Origin: Leptolyngbya sp. FACHB-321
GTDB lineage: Bacteria; Cyanobacteriota; Cyanobacteriia; Leptolyngbyales; Leptolyngbyaceae
Direction: 5' to 3'
Assembly: GCF_014695975.1 (NCBI RefSeq)
Contig: NZ_JACJPI010000058.1
Span: 1 to 64,000 of the forward strand
Length of the DNA stretch: 64,000 bases
Shown piece after piece: positions 7,602-17,203 of this stretch. Within the stretch, counting starts at the first letter, position 1. Each line of letters begins with the position of its first letter. The position numbers were made by a program, and so were the translations under genes. The notes under the pieces were generated by a model that searched no databases, had not been told where the DNA came from, and saw only the letters and a program-made list of their open reading frames with translations.

Positions 7602-9578
7602 CTATTTGCGCGATCGCGTTTTCGCCTTCGCTTTCGGCTCAACGGTCGCTTTTGGTTCAGGGTCAGCTTTGGGTTTCGCAGCCGGTTTCGGTTCAGCGAC
7701 AGGTTTCGATTCAGCAGTAGCACCATTAGAGTGAGGCGATCGCGCCTGCCGTAAGTTTGCTGCTTGCGTCAGCAGCGAATCGGCAAACGCATAGGCAACG
7801 GCGTCCTGGTTTTGGTCTGTTTCAGAGGTGGATTGCCCGCCCGCAAGCTGTGCCAATTCTTCGCGTCGCTGTTGGTTGTCGAGCGGCGTTACACGCACAA
7901 CAGTGCGAACGGAGTCGAGCGGGTTAGGAAGGGCAAGCGTTTTGAGTTTTAAGTTCTTTGTATCTGCTGCTTCCCCTGCTTCCCCTTGCTCCTTGCTTCT
8001 TGCTCCTTGCTCCTCTCCCTTCTCCGACTCAATTACCTGCTTACTCACGCGCCAATGATGGTCTGCCATTGCGGCGACGATCGGCTGGTGGGTAACGCAG
8101 AGTACCTGATGCTGCTGACTCAGTTGGTGGAGTTTTTCGGCGATCGCCTGGGTGACTCGTCCCGAAACGCCCACATCGATTTCGTCAAAGACTAAGGTGC
8201 CAACGGGATCAATTTGAGAAAAGCTGGCTTGGAGGGCGAGTAAAAAGCGACTCATTTCACCACCAGACGCAATTTCGGTCAGCGGTTGCAGAGGCTCACC
8301 CGGATTGGGGCTAAAGAGGAAAGTGACGCGATCAGCTCCCAAAGCAGAAGGAGACGCAGGCGAGATCTCTACCTGAAATTTCACTTTCTCCATCGCCAGC
8401 GGTTTGAGTTCACTGACCAACCGCTCCTCTAACTCTTTGGCAGTGGCTTGCCGTTGTTGCGTTAAAGCAGCACAGGCTTCAGTTAAAACACTCCGCCGTT
8501 CTTCATACACGCGCTCTAGATCTTCGAGGGATTGACCGCCGCCCGTAAGCTCGTCCATATCAGCCTGAAGCCGTTGATATAGGGCGATCGCATCACCTAA
8601 AGTGGGTCCATACTTACGACACACTTGCTTTAGCTCGACAATGCGCCCCTGGACATCCTGAAGGCGTTGTGGGTCTGCCTCGAGCGTTTCGCCGTAGGCA
8701 TTGATTTCCCGCCCGGCTTGTTCTACCTGTGCGAGAGCGTTACTAACCATTTCCAGGATGGGCTGTATCTGGGTGTCATATTCTGCCATCTCCCTCAGAG
8801 TGTTTTCGGCTTTGCCCAGCAGGTCTGCACAGGCTTCAGTGCCGTCATCATTTTGGTAAAGGGCTTGATAGACCTGATAGCTCTGGTGTTGTAGCTCCAC
8901 GCTGTGGCTGAGACGCTTGCGTTCTTGCTCCAATTGATCCAGTTCGTCTGGTTCTATAAGATTGGCAGCGGTGAGTTCTTTCAGTTGATACTCAAAGAGA
9001 TCAAGCTGTTGGAGGCGCTCTTGCTCTGATTTACGGCGTTTCTCTAACGTCTGGAGCGCTTGCTGATAAGCAGCGAAAGCAGTGGCAACGATCGATCGCT
9101 GCTTCAGCAGGGGTTCCCCCCCATAGCTATCGAGCCATTCACGCTGAAGGGGTGGTTGACCAATCTGGACGGTTTGCCCTTGAGCCGTGAGTTCGACGAG
9201 TCGATCGCGCAGTTGCTCCATTTGTTGCTTGTTAACCAGCACACCGTTAATGCGCGATCGGCTTCGTTGGCTGCTCTGGCTGGCGACAATCTCTCGACTA
9301 CAGATCAGATGGGCAGTCTCAGAGAGCTGAATCTCTTGCTGCTCCAGCCAGGAGGCGAGGTCAGGATCAAGTCTAAAGGCTGCCTCGACAAGAGCGCGAT
9401 CGGCTCCAGTACGAACGGCACGGCTGGTAACTTTGCCTCCTAGTACTGCATCGATCGCGTCGAGGATAATCGACTTGCCTGCACCAGTTTCACCTGTCAA
9501 CACGGTTAGACCCGCATCTAAGCCGATCTCTAGGTGATCTACCAGAGCGAAATTTTCGATTCGCAGGGAAAGCAGCAT
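7602..9578 (-). CDS. recN: DNA repair protein RecN
   Basis: A 658-aa SMC-like ATPase that holds DNA ends during recombinational double-strand break repair. It has the N-terminal MLLSLRIENFALVDHLEI, a Walker A GETGAGKS (residues 29-36), a central coiled coil (about 160-375), the signature loop SGGEMSRF and Walker B TLVFDEIDVGVSG. It is longer than the usual 550-570 aa for two reasons. A low-complexity insert of about 38 residues (515-552; SEKGEEQGARSKEQGE onward) interrupts the C-terminal ATPase lobe, and a Lys/Pro/Ala-rich tail is added at the end. The insert DNA (about 7925-8035) is pyrimidine-rich and repetitive. Convergent with the DUF218 gene. Confidence 0.96.
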   Translation of the reverse strand: MLLSLRIENFALVDHLEIGLDAGLTVLTGETGAGKSIILDAIDAVLGGKVTSRAVRTGADRALVEAAFRLDPDLASWLEQQEIQLSETAHLICSREIVASQSSQRSRSRINGVLVNKQQMEQLRDRLVELTAQGQTVQIGQPPLQREWLDSYGGEPLLKQRSIVATAFAAYQQALQTLEKRRKSEQERLQQLDLFEYQLKELTAANLIEPDELDQLEQERKRLSHSVELQHQSYQVYQALYQNDDGTEACADLLGKAENTLREMAEYDTQIQPILEMVSNALAQVEQAGREINAYGETLEADPQRLQDVQGRIVELKQVCRKYGPTLGDAIALYQRLQADMDELTGGGQSLEDLERVYEERRSVLTEACAALTQQRQATAKELEERLVSELKPLAMEKVKFQVEISPASPSALGADRVTFLFSPNPGEPLQPLTEIASGGEMSRFLLALQASFSQIDPVGTLVFDEIDVGVSGRVTQAIAEKLHQLSQQHQVLCVTHQPIVAAMADHHWRVSKQVIESEKGEEQGARSKEQGEAGEAADTKNLKLKTLALPNPLDSVRTVVRVTPLDNQQRREELAQLAGGQSTSETDQNQDAVAYAFADSLLTQAANLRQARSPHSNGATAESKPVAEPKPAAKPKADPEPKATVEPKAKAKTRSRK

Positions 9579-10104
9579 GGGCAGGGGTGGGGAGGGATGA
9601 AGGAGCGGGAGAATAAAGCGGTGAGTGGGTGAAGGCTGTTGTAACGTACTTTCAGTACTTTAAGGTGCTGCTAAAGTGTAAGGTTTTTAAGAATCCTTTT
9701 GCTGCTCCGGCACTCTCTACCCTACATCCCATTACCAATTCCCTACTCCCCTTCTAGATACTAGCGGTCTCTGATGCGACGACGATAGTTTATGTAAGCG
9801 TGTCAGGTACAACCGGTGCAGGCGCCATGGCTGTGCTACCAATGCTAAAGCAATCGCTTTGTACTACGGCGTACGACATATTGATGTGCTCTCTTGCAGC
9901 GATCGTTCAGCCCACTTTAATTATCACCGTTTATACGATTGCTGCACCCCGCTGAAGCGCTGGCAACTGCTTTTTAGGCTGTTAGCTGTTTGCAGGCAGC
10001 GATCGTTGACGGTTGTAGCAGGTAAATATCCCCCATTGGTAGTCTTATGGGTTATGCGGCAGGTTTAGTTAAAGTCGTACTAGTAGCACGAAAAAGACTA
10101 GCCA
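9579..10104. other. Intergenic region between recN and the GNAT gene
   Basis: This 526-bp spacer separates divergent genes. It contains scattered GCGATCG motifs but no family-supported reading frame; the open frame at 9859-10068 matches nothing I know. Promoters for both flanking genes must lie here, but I cannot place them. Confidence 0.35.
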
Positions 10105-10611
10105 ATGAAGCTTCGTCCTGAGACTGAATCTGATTACGCTGCGATCGCCACAGTTGTGACACAAGCCTTTGGTCAGGCAAACGAAGCCCAACTAATTGAT
10201 CGCATTCGGTCTAGCGATCGCTATTGCCCGTCCTTAGCCCTTGTTGCAGAGCAGGAGGGTGCGATCGTCGGTCACATTTTATTTAGCTATGTCGATTTAG
10301 TAGGCGAAGAGAGTCGATCAATCCTAGCGCTAGCCCCTGTTGCCGTACAGCCAGCTTTTCAAAAGCAGGGCATTGGTAGTGCGCTGGTGCAAGCAGGTTT
10401 AACGGTTGCAGACTCGTTAGGAGAAGCCTTAATTGTTGTTTTAGGGCATCCCCAGTTTTACCCACGCTTTGGGTTTAAGCCATCAGTAGAGTACGCGATC
10501 GAGTCTCCTTTTCCAGTGCCAGACGCTGCTTTTATGGTCAAACCATTACAGCACTTCCATGCGGCATATCGAGGCAGGGTGGTTTATCCGTCTGCTTTCA
10601 ATGACGTGTAG
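10105..10611 (+). CDS. GNAT-family N-acetyltransferase (YhbS-like)
   Basis: The 168-aa protein carries the GNAT fold. Motif C/D is IVGHILFSYV, and the acetyl-CoA pyrophosphate loop is VQPAFQKQGIGSALVQAG (motif A, near residues 90-107). The HPQFYPRFGFKP segment is typical of the YhbS branch of predicted acetyltransferases. The substrate is unknown; YhbS-type members have been linked to amino-acid or protein acetylation without firm assignment. Single gene, start at the ATG at 10105. The following 196 bases precede the ABC1 kinase gene. Confidence 0.88.
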   Translation: MKLRPETESDYAAIATVVTQAFGQANEAQLIDRIRSSDRYCPSLALVAEQEGAIVGHILFSYVDLVGEESRSILALAPVAVQPAFQKQGIGSALVQAGLTVADSLGEALIVVLGHPQFYPRFGFKPSVEYAIESPFPVPDAAFMVKPLQHFHAAYRGRVVYPSAFNDV

Positions 10612-10807
10612 TGCGGAAAGCTCACCTTGCATTTGTCCCTCTGGACGGAGCAAAGTAGAGGAATGTTGTGCTTGACTTAGTAAAACGGTTCTTGTGCATA
10701 CAGTGTTGACACGTTCGAAGACAACAGATCTAACGAGACAGTCTGACGATACAGACGAACTGTTGTTACAATGCTTTACATAACTGCTCTCATCCGGCTG
10801 CAAATTC

Positions 10808-12865
10808 ATGAATGTTAAGACTGCACCGCCTATGCCCGCTTCGTTAGACTCAGAGCGTATGCCTTTTGGCTCGGCAGGGCGGCTTCATGAGGTAACAGAG
10901 TTAGAGGGTGTGACTCCAACCTTAGTAGTGGATGACGCAACCACTGCTGAGTTGGAAGAGCGCCTACTGTTAGCAGATCTTGTCCTACCTGATGAGACTG
11001 ATGGTGCGCTGCGTTACAATGCAGACGCGATCGCGGCACATTATCAGCAGCAGCCTCTCCAGGTCTGGGGACGAGTGCTCAAGATTTTCTTTCCCTTCAT
11101 TACGTTTGGGCTGATCTGGTGGTGGAATACTCGCGTTGGCTTCAGCGAACGTAAGCATCAGCAGCAAGCGGTACGTCTCCGCCAAATGTTGACGCGCTTG
11201 GGACCGGCTTTCATTAAAGTCGGGCAGGCGTTGTCAACTCGTCCAGACTTGGTGCCACCTGCATATTTAGAAGAATTGACCCGCCTGCAAGACCAGTTAC
11301 CACCTTTCGATAATGCGATCGCTTATCGCTTTATCGAAGAAGAGCTAGGTGATGCACCTAACCTGATTTATGCGGAACTGACCGAAAGTCCGATCGCGGC
11401 AGCTTCACTAGGGCAGGTCTATCGCGGCAGGCTCAAAACGGGTGAAGAAGTTGCTGTTAAGGTGCAGCGTCCTGGGCTGGCACAGAGTATCGCGTTGGAT
11501 ACCTATATTCTGCGAGGGCTAGCAGCACTGGCAATGCGATTCTTCAAACAGATTCGTAGTGATCTGGTTGCCATCATGGATGAGTTCGCCGCCCGCATCT
11601 TTGAGGAGATGGATTACAACCAGGAAGGGCGGAATGCCGAGCGCTTCGCCCAACTCTATGGGCACATGAAAGATGTGTACGTACCCAAAATTTACTGGGA
11701 GTACACGGGACGGCGTGTGTTGACGATGGAATGGATTACAGGTATCAAACTTACCCAGCCAGAAGCAATTCGGGCACAGGGAACCGATGCCAGCTACCTG
11801 ATTGAGGTGGGCGTACAATGCTCCCTCCGTCAGCTTCTAGAATATGGGTTCTTCCATGCTGATCCCCATCCCGGTAATCTGTTGGCAACGCCTGACGGCA
11901 AGCTGGCATATCTAGACTTCGGAATGATGAGTGAGGTCAAACCAGCCCAGCGTTACGGCTTGATTGAGGCGATCGTCCACCTTGTTAACCGTGACTTTGA
12001 AGGGTTAGCGAGAGACTACGTAAATTTAGAGTTTCTTACCCCTGATACCGATCTGACTCCGATCATTCCTGCTTTTGCGACCGTCTTTAATGACGCATTA
12101 GGAACGAGCGTGGCAGAGATCAACATCAAAAGCATTACGGATCAACTGTCATCCTTGATGTACGAGTTTCCCTTTCGGGTGCCTGCTTATTACGCGCTGA
12201 TTATTCGCTCGCTCGTTACCCTTGAAGGGATCGCTATTAACGTTGATCCAGAGTTCAAGGTTTTAAGCAAAGCCTATCCTTATGTTGCCAAACGTCTCTT
12301 GACTGATCCGGCTCCACAATTGCGGGCATCGCTTAAGGATCTGCTCTTTAAAGACGGCAGTTTTCGCTGGAACCGTCTGGAAAACCTGTTACGAAATGCG
12401 CGTGGCAGCACTGACTACGATTTGAGCCAAGTTGTGGATCAAACGCTGGACTACCTTTTCTCTGATCGTGGAGATCTGATTCGTCGCCAGATTGTGGAAG
12501 AAGCGGTTAAAGGACTTGATCTGTTTGGCAATGCAACGCTCAACAATATCCGCTATGGCTTTGCAGAACGGCTAGGTCTTACCGTCAACCGTGCCACTGT
12601 TACGACCGATCAGCCCACGCTGGAACACCTCAAGCGCATTTGGGGCATCTTAAAGGAGACACAGGGCTTTGATCCAGCTCAACTGCTACCAGCAATCCCC
12701 AAACTGCTGTTCAAGCCAGAAGCTCATCAGATGGGGCAGCAAATTGCAGGCGGGTTAGCGCAACGAGCGATCGCCCGTTTCATCCGCGAATTTCTTCTCA
12801 CGAGTGACGCTGATCCTGCCAACCAGCCTTCTAAACAATTGCGTTTACCAGCTGCCCATCTGTAG
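10808..12865 (+). CDS. ABC1/UbiB-family atypical kinase
   Basis: A 685-aa ABC1K protein. The N-terminal ABC1 signature is GPAFIKVGQALSTRPDLVP (the KxGQ motif). The Ala-rich nucleotide loop is AAASLGQVYRG, the kinase lysine lies in EEVAVKVQRPG, and the catalytic/metal motifs are HADPHPGNL and YLDFGMM. A predicted hydrophobic segment near residue 95 precedes the kinase domain. Relatives in cyanobacteria and plastids act on prenyl-quinone and lipid metabolism (plastoquinone, tocopherol) at membranes. Which ABC1K subgroup this is cannot be decided here. Start ATG 10808; no neighbour appears co-transcribed. Confidence 0.93.
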   Translation: MNVKTAPPMPASLDSERMPFGSAGRLHEVTELEGVTPTLVVDDATTAELEERLLLADLVLPDETDGALRYNADAIAAHYQQQPLQVWGRVLKIFFPFITFGLIWWWNTRVGFSERKHQQQAVRLRQMLTRLGPAFIKVGQALSTRPDLVPPAYLEELTRLQDQLPPFDNAIAYRFIEEELGDAPNLIYAELTESPIAAASLGQVYRGRLKTGEEVAVKVQRPGLAQSIALDTYILRGLAALAMRFFKQIRSDLVAIMDEFAARIFEEMDYNQEGRNAERFAQLYGHMKDVYVPKIYWEYTGRRVLTMEWITGIKLTQPEAIRAQGTDASYLIEVGVQCSLRQLLEYGFFHADPHPGNLLATPDGKLAYLDFGMMSEVKPAQRYGLIEAIVHLVNRDFEGLARDYVNLEFLTPDTDLTPIIPAFATVFNDALGTSVAEINIKSITDQLSSLMYEFPFRVPAYYALIIRSLVTLEGIAINVDPEFKVLSKAYPYVAKRLLTDPAPQLRASLKDLLFKDGSFRWNRLENLLRNARGSTDYDLSQVVDQTLDYLFSDRGDLIRRQIVEEAVKGLDLFGNATLNNIRYGFAERLGLTVNRATVTTDQPTLEHLKRIWGILKETQGFDPAQLLPAIPKLLFKPEAHQMGQQIAGGLAQRAIARFIREFLLTSDADPANQPSKQLRLPAAHL

Positions 12866-12982
12866 GTGGGTGAGCGATGTAAGTTGACGCGACAGCTTCT
12901 TTGAGACACCTGCATTTTGAATCTGCATAGAGTGCCTAACTCTCAGCCCATAATGCAAGCGTGAACTGGAACCGTCTAAACT

Positions 12983-13010
12983 AAAAACCCTTCTCCTTAA
13001 GGAGAAGGGT
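12983..13010 (-). terminator. Intrinsic terminator of the ccm operon
   Basis: A perfect 10-bp stem with a TTAA loop (12987-13010; ACCCTTCTCC/GGAGAAGGGT) is followed on the minus strand by TTTTT. It lies 36 bases beyond the ccmO stop and is in the right orientation to end the carboxysome transcript. Confidence 0.85.
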
Positions 13011-13045
13011 GAAGCCAAGAGTAAATTAGTTGTGTACTACGTAAG

Positions 13046-13813
13046 CTAGCTTGGAGGCTCTTCAAGCTCCATTTGTGCTTCGCGCTTAGTAGGGGCAACT
13101 TCTAGATTTAGCGGTTCCAACAGTTCAGCTTCTGCCACTTTTTTGGAAACGATCGGCAAGCGTAGCGGCAGTGGCTGCTCGATCCAGCAGCTTGCTAGTG
13201 GCAGCGTTTGTTCCAGGTCAGACAATGGTCGTGGGATCACCATGACCGCATGCAGTTCGCCAATCCGTTCTGCCTCATGCATTCCGGCTTCTACCGCCAC
13301 TGCCACATCTGCCACTGCGCCGCGAATAATCACAGTACACAAACCATCGCCGATCGTTTCATGTGCCGAAAGCTGCACATCGGCAGACTTAAGCATGACA
13401 TCAGCCGCACCTACCATAGCTGGAAAACCGCGCGTTTCAAGTAGTCCGATCGCTTGATTGCTCAACCGACTATCCCCTGAACCTTGTGCGGCATCAGCCA
13501 ACAATTTACCAATAGGCAGCACAGCCTCTAGATTGGCTAATGGACGAGCAATGACTAGGCTAGACACCTCTTGACCAAATTGCTCCGCTGCCTCTACCCC
13601 TGCTGCTACAGCAAGGCGAACGTTAGAAATACCGCCACGAACGATCGCGGTGCAATGTCCACTGCCAATTTTTTCATAGCCTACCAAAGCGACCTCAGCC
13701 GACTTTAGCATCATGTCAGCCGTACCGACGATCGCTGGAAAACTTTGCGTAGACACTAAACCTAAGGCAGTATCGCTAAAATCGTTCGGATCGTATTGAC
13801 CTCCCCCCATCAT
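13046..13813 (-). CDS. ccmO: Carboxysome shell protein CcmO (tandem BMC domains)
   Basis: The 255-aa protein has two bacterial-microcompartment (BMC/Pfam00936) domains. The first (residues ~12-100) contains ALGLVSTQSFPAIVGTADMM and [16 protein letters not shown]. The second (~122-210) contains AIGLLETRGFPAMVGAADVM and HETIGDGLCTVIIRG. It ends in an acidic tail. Tandem-domain shell proteins form pseudohexameric trimers; CcmO is needed for beta-carboxysome shell closure. Start may be ATG 13813 or the adjacent ATG 13810, which is better spaced from GAGG. It is the last gene of the leftward operon, separated from ccmN by 323 bp. Confidence 0.95.
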   Translation of the reverse strand: MMGGGQYDPNDFSDTALGLVSTQSFPAIVGTADMMLKSAEVALVGYEKIGSGHCTAIVRGGISNVRLAVAAGVEAAEQFGQEVSSLVIARPLANLEAVLPIGKLLADAAQGSGDSRLSNQAIGLLETRGFPAMVGAADVMLKSADVQLSAHETIGDGLCTVIIRGAVADVAVAVEAGMHEAERIGELHAVMVIPRPLSDLEQTLPLASCWIEQPLPLRLPIVSKKVAEAELLEPLNLEVAPTKREAQMELEEPPS

Positions 13814-14136
13814 GAACCTCGGTACTGCTTTTTAATTGTAACTTTGGCTCTTGGATTGCGAGTCAGCAGAAGGTCAGAGGTCGGAAACAGTTTAAAGGAC
13901 GTACATGAAGTAAAAGTACCTGTTGATCGGTTTTCGACTACGTTTAACCCTCAACACGAATCCAAGAGGATTGATAAGAGTTGCCCTGCGTTGGCGTTTA
14001 GTTGCTCTTTCAGAAAAGGTACAGCTTTTAGCTTTCAGGTCTAAAGCGATTCGTTTCGCCTTAACGATTATGTACTGTCATTGCTGCATTAGGACATTAT
14101 GGTTTGAGGCTTTAAGTGGCTCTTGTCTCCTGACCT
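13814..14136. other. Long spacer between ccmN and ccmO
   Basis: A 323-bp gap inside an otherwise compact operon. It holds no gene I can support. It is long enough for a separate ccmO promoter, which would fit the variable linkage of ccmO to ccmKLMN among cyanobacteria, but I see no definite promoter. Confidence 0.35.
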
Positions 14137-14757
14137 CTAACTGTCACTCTTTGCATCCTCACTGCTGTTAAGAAACATTTGTCTATGCGGCAGTAAGGTT
14201 GACAGTAAGCGGTTTAAATTTGCCTGACCGTATACAGGGGTGCTAAAGCTAAGCTGAATTTCTGCCGCTGGCTGATTAGCAGTCGGATCAACCGTACCAT
14301 TAGGGGAGTCTTGAGCTTTGGTCAGCGAAGCCGATGGTACGCTGGGAGTCTCTATAACTGTGGTTTCAGCCGGCTGACGATCGGTCGATTGCGTCTCAGG
14401 CGAGCGCTCATTAGGCACACCCAAAAGTGATAGCGGCGGCACAATCTCCCCACGGGCGATCGAATGATTCCACAGCGTTGAGGCTGCACCAATGCAAGCG
14501 CTAGAGCCAATCTTGCCCGTACCAATAACCAGTACCCCAGCACCAATAGTGACTTCTGCCTCCACTTCAAGCGTCCCTTGATGAGCATGAATCACTGTAC
14601 CGAGACCCAAACAAACACCCGCACCAATGATGACGCGGGCTTCTGGATCTGCCTGGAGTAAAACCCCTGACGCAATCACGGCAGTTGGATGAATCGTGAC
14701 ATCGCCACTAACACAAAAGTGAGAACTATTCACAGGTTGTAGCGACGGCACATGCAT
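14137..14757 (-). CDS. ccmN: Carboxysome assembly protein CcmN
   Basis: The 206-aa protein has an N-terminal left-handed beta-helix of hexapeptide repeats (about residues 18-120: VTIHPTAVIASGVLL, VIIGAGVCLGLGTVIHAH, VTIGAGVLVIGTGKIG). A Pro/Thr/Ser-rich linker (~125-175) follows, then a C-terminal amphipathic encapsulation peptide (VYGQANLNRLLSTLLPHR). In this family the helix domain binds CcmM and the peptide binds the CcmK2 shell, so CcmN bridges the cargo core to the shell. All three parts are present, so the protein should work. It sits between ccmM and ccmO. Confidence 0.95.
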   Translation of the reverse strand: MHVPSLQPVNSSHFCVSGDVTIHPTAVIASGVLLQADPEARVIIGAGVCLGLGTVIHAHQGTLEVEAEVTIGAGVLVIGTGKIGSSACIGAASTLWNHSIARGEIVPPLSLLGVPNERSPETQSTDRQPAETTVIETPSVPSASLTKAQDSPNGTVDPTANQPAAEIQLSFSTPVYGQANLNRLLSTLLPHRQMFLNSSEDAKSDS

Positions 14758-14808
14758 GAAACGGAAAACCTTACTTGAAAGTTAGAAAACGACAAGTTGC
14801 TAACTGCT

Positions 14809-14855
14809 AGCTGTTGGACTAAACGCTGCTTGAACCAACCTTTGTAACCAACAGC
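14809..14855. repeat. Inverted repeat in the ccmM-ccmN spacer
   Basis: AGCTGTTGG at 14809-14817 and CCAACAGCT at 14847-14855 form a 9-bp stem around a 29-nt loop in the 156-bp gap between ccmM and ccmN. It could adjust mRNA stability or termination within the operon, or be a dispersed palindrome. No T-run follows. Confidence 0.4.
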
Positions 14856-14913
14856 TAACAACGCTGCGTGTCTGACTATTTCAATTAGTCAGGCGATCCT
14901 TGGTTCAGAGCGA

Positions 14914-16932
14914 TCACTTAGTGGGTCGCTTAATCGTCGTTTCGATTACTCGGCGCTTTGCCTCACGATCCGTACCAACTAGGCGCACGTAGGCTCGACC
15001 TTGTTCCGAAACAGCCGCTTCTAAAGCTGCCAGCACCTCTGCTTCACGTTTTGCTTGAATGACACCGCCAGTCTGCCACGAACTCGTTTTAAACCGACGC
15101 TCATCTGCATACTCGGTGCTAATTTGATAGCCCTGCGCGATTGCCTGACGTACTTGACCGATTATTTCCTGACTGAAGCTTGTTGCAGACGAAGTGTAGC
15201 TGGAACCGTTATCAGCAGTAGCTCTGGAACTAGTAGCCCCAAAACTCGTGCTGCTTTCAGCCTTGCCACCAGAACCATTAGCAGAAGCCCCACCCGGTCG
15301 CTGAATAATCAACTCTGCAACGCGCCGTTTGGCTTGGGAATCAACGCCAATCAGACGTACATATTCACCGCTATGTTCAGCCATGCAGCGCTCTAGTGCT
15401 GCAATCACATCGCCTTCACGCTTGTTATTAATCGCACCGCAGCTCTGCCAGGAACTGGTTTGAAAACGACGTTTGTCGGCGTGTTCGACCCCAACTTGGT
15501 GCCCTTGCGCGAGCAACTGCCGCACCTGCGCGATCACCTCTTGACCCAGGTTGCTGGACGCATGACCATAACTGCTACCACCGGAATCATAGGTTGCAGC
15601 ACTGCTACTAGACCCTTGTGACGTTGAAGCCGCAAAGGGAGTACCCGGTCGCTGAATAATGATCTCGCCAACGCGCCGCTTTGCTTGAGGGTCAATACCG
15701 ACTAGGCGTACATACTCGCCGCCATGTTCGGCAGTAAGGCTTTGGAGTGCTGCAATAACATCAGCTTCGCGCCTAGCGTTAATGGCACCGCAGCTTTGCC
15801 ACGAACTGGTTTGAAAGCGGCGTTTATCTGCATATTCTGAGCCAACTTGATAACCCTGAGCAAGCCACTGGCTAACTTGGGCGATCGCGCCCTGGTTCAC
15901 GTTATTACCGTGCACAGGACTGGAAGGAGCCGTACCAGCCGATGTACGATCCGTACCCCTATAGGTTGCAGGCGCTGACCGCGTTTGATCGCCAGTGCGC
16001 GTATTGGGTCGCTGAATGATTGTTTCTAAGACTCGCCGCTTCGCGTTAGGGTCAATGCCAATTAAGCGAACGTATTCATTACTATGTTCATCTAAACAGG
16101 CATCTAACGCGGTCAGCACTTCTGACTCACGCGTTGCCTGAATCGGCTCACAGCTTGTCCATGATGCCGACTGAAAGCGTCGTGCATCTGCGTGCTCCGT
16201 ACCAATCCGCAAATTCTGAGCGAGCAATTGCCGCACTTGCTGCACCACTTCTGAACTCAGGCGCGTATTCGCTGAGTTCGCCGATCCACTTGATTCATAA
16301 GCCCGCGTCATTTGATCCCTCACAGAGGCTATACAGCTAACATTATCAGCGCAGTGATACCCCGATCGCAGCGCATCATTAATACCTAATACATGTGTTG
16401 CAAACTTAATATCACCTGCTTGTACATCAGGCAGGCGATCGGCTTGCTGTTGATTTGTAATTATCGACCCAGAGGCAACATATTTGCCGGGTGGAATCTC
16501 AACATCTTGAATGAGAGCATGCATCATTACAATACTGCCTTGACCGACCCGCGCATTAAAAACAGTGGAACGAAAGCCAATAAAGCAGTCGTTGCCAACA
16601 TACGCAGGACCGTGGATCAACGCCAGATGGGTAATAGAGGCATTGTCTCCAATCCAGACGGAATAATCATGATTGTCATCACCAACGACGCGCCCGCGCT
16701 CCAAGCCATGCACCACCACACCATCTTGGACATTCGTGCCATTGCCAATATGAAAAGGGCTACCCTCATCAGCACGGATTGACGTTCCGGGTGCAATCAT
16801 TACTTTGGCACCAATACGAACGTCCCCAATGATGTTTGAGAACGAATGTACATAGGCAGATTCGTCAATCTTTGGGGTGGTCAGGCTTTTTGACCAGGGG
16901 GTTGGGGGAGCCGCAGAGCTACGAGCTACCAT
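14914..16932 (-). CDS. ccmM: Carboxysome scaffold CcmM: gamma-carbonic anhydrase plus four Rubisco-small-subunit-like domains
   Basis: CcmM condenses Rubisco into the pro-carboxysome. From the ATG at 16932 it is 672 aa; the frame stays open to 17040 but the extra residues are unlike the family. Residues ~15-205 form a gamma-carbonic anhydrase with zinc ligands His75, His102 and His107, and the Cys194/Cys200 pair that forms the activating disulfide in catalytically active CcmM. Four SSUL domains follow (starting near 230, 350, 460 and 580), each with a YxVGxExADxRRFxxxSW-type core and ending IIxRP. Ser/Gly/Thr-rich linkers separate them. Most characterised CcmM have three or four SSULs. Cysteine pairs are uneven: both present in SSUL1 and 3, one in SSUL2, none in SSUL4. 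Confidence 0.96.
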   Translation of the reverse strand: MVARSSAAPPTPWSKSLTTPKIDESAYVHSFSNIIGDVRIGAKVMIAPGTSIRADEGSPFHIGNGTNVQDGVVVHGLERGRVVGDDNHDYSVWIGDNASITHLALIHGPAYVGNDCFIGFRSTVFNARVGQGSIVMMHALIQDVEIPPGKYVASGSIITNQQQADRLPDVQAGDIKFATHVLGINDALRSGYHCADNVSCIASVRDQMTRAYESSGSANSANTRLSSEVVQQVRQLLAQNLRIGTEHADARRFQSASWTSCEPIQATRESEVLTALDACLDEHSNEYVRLIGIDPNAKRRVLETIIQRPNTRTGDQTRSAPATYRGTDRTSAGTAPSSPVHGNNVNQGAIAQVSQWLAQGYQVGSEYADKRRFQTSSWQSCGAINARREADVIAALQSLTAEHGGEYVRLVGIDPQAKRRVGEIIIQRPGTPFAASTSQGSSSSAATYDSGGSSYGHASSNLGQEVIAQVRQLLAQGHQVGVEHADKRRFQTSSWQSCGAINNKREGDVIAALERCMAEHSGEYVRLIGVDSQAKRRVAELIIQRPGGASANGSGGKAESSTSFGATSSRATADNGSSYTSSATSFSQEIIGQVRQAIAQGYQISTEYADERRFKTSSWQTGGVIQAKREAEVLAALEAAVSEQGRAYVRLVGTDREAKRRVIETTIKRPTK
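16309..16321 (-). promoter_or_regulatory. Internal ribosome binding site and start for short-form CcmM
   Basis: On the minus strand GAGGG (16321-16317) stands 5 bases before an in-frame ATG (16311-16309, Met208). This lies just after the gamma-carbonic anhydrase domain and before the first SSUL. Translation from here gives a 465-aa protein of four SSULs only, equivalent to CcmM35 of Synechococcus 7942, which is made by internal initiation. Inferred from position and spacing. Confidence 0.65.
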
Positions 16933-17203
16933 AAACGAATGCTCCTGAGAAAAACTTAAAGAAGACCCTGCTGAAACGATGGGACATGCAGCAGAGTGAG
17001 CTGAACGAAGCCAAACTAGAAACGCTGAACCCAACACCACAATCTCTTACACCTGTGCAAACCAACTCTAGTCTCTAGGGTGAGTCGTTCTCTCCCCAGA
17101 GACTAGAGTCTGGTCAGCCAAAACCTTTTTCAGGCGGACCTTGGTCTATTACTAGCCAGCTTTAAGGGTTTTGGTCTGGAGTCCAGAGTTTAAAGTTCGT
17201 ACA

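Noticed and set aside
9859-10068. 69-aa open frame between recN and the GNAT gene
   Set aside because: No recognisable motif, no RBS; treated as non-coding.
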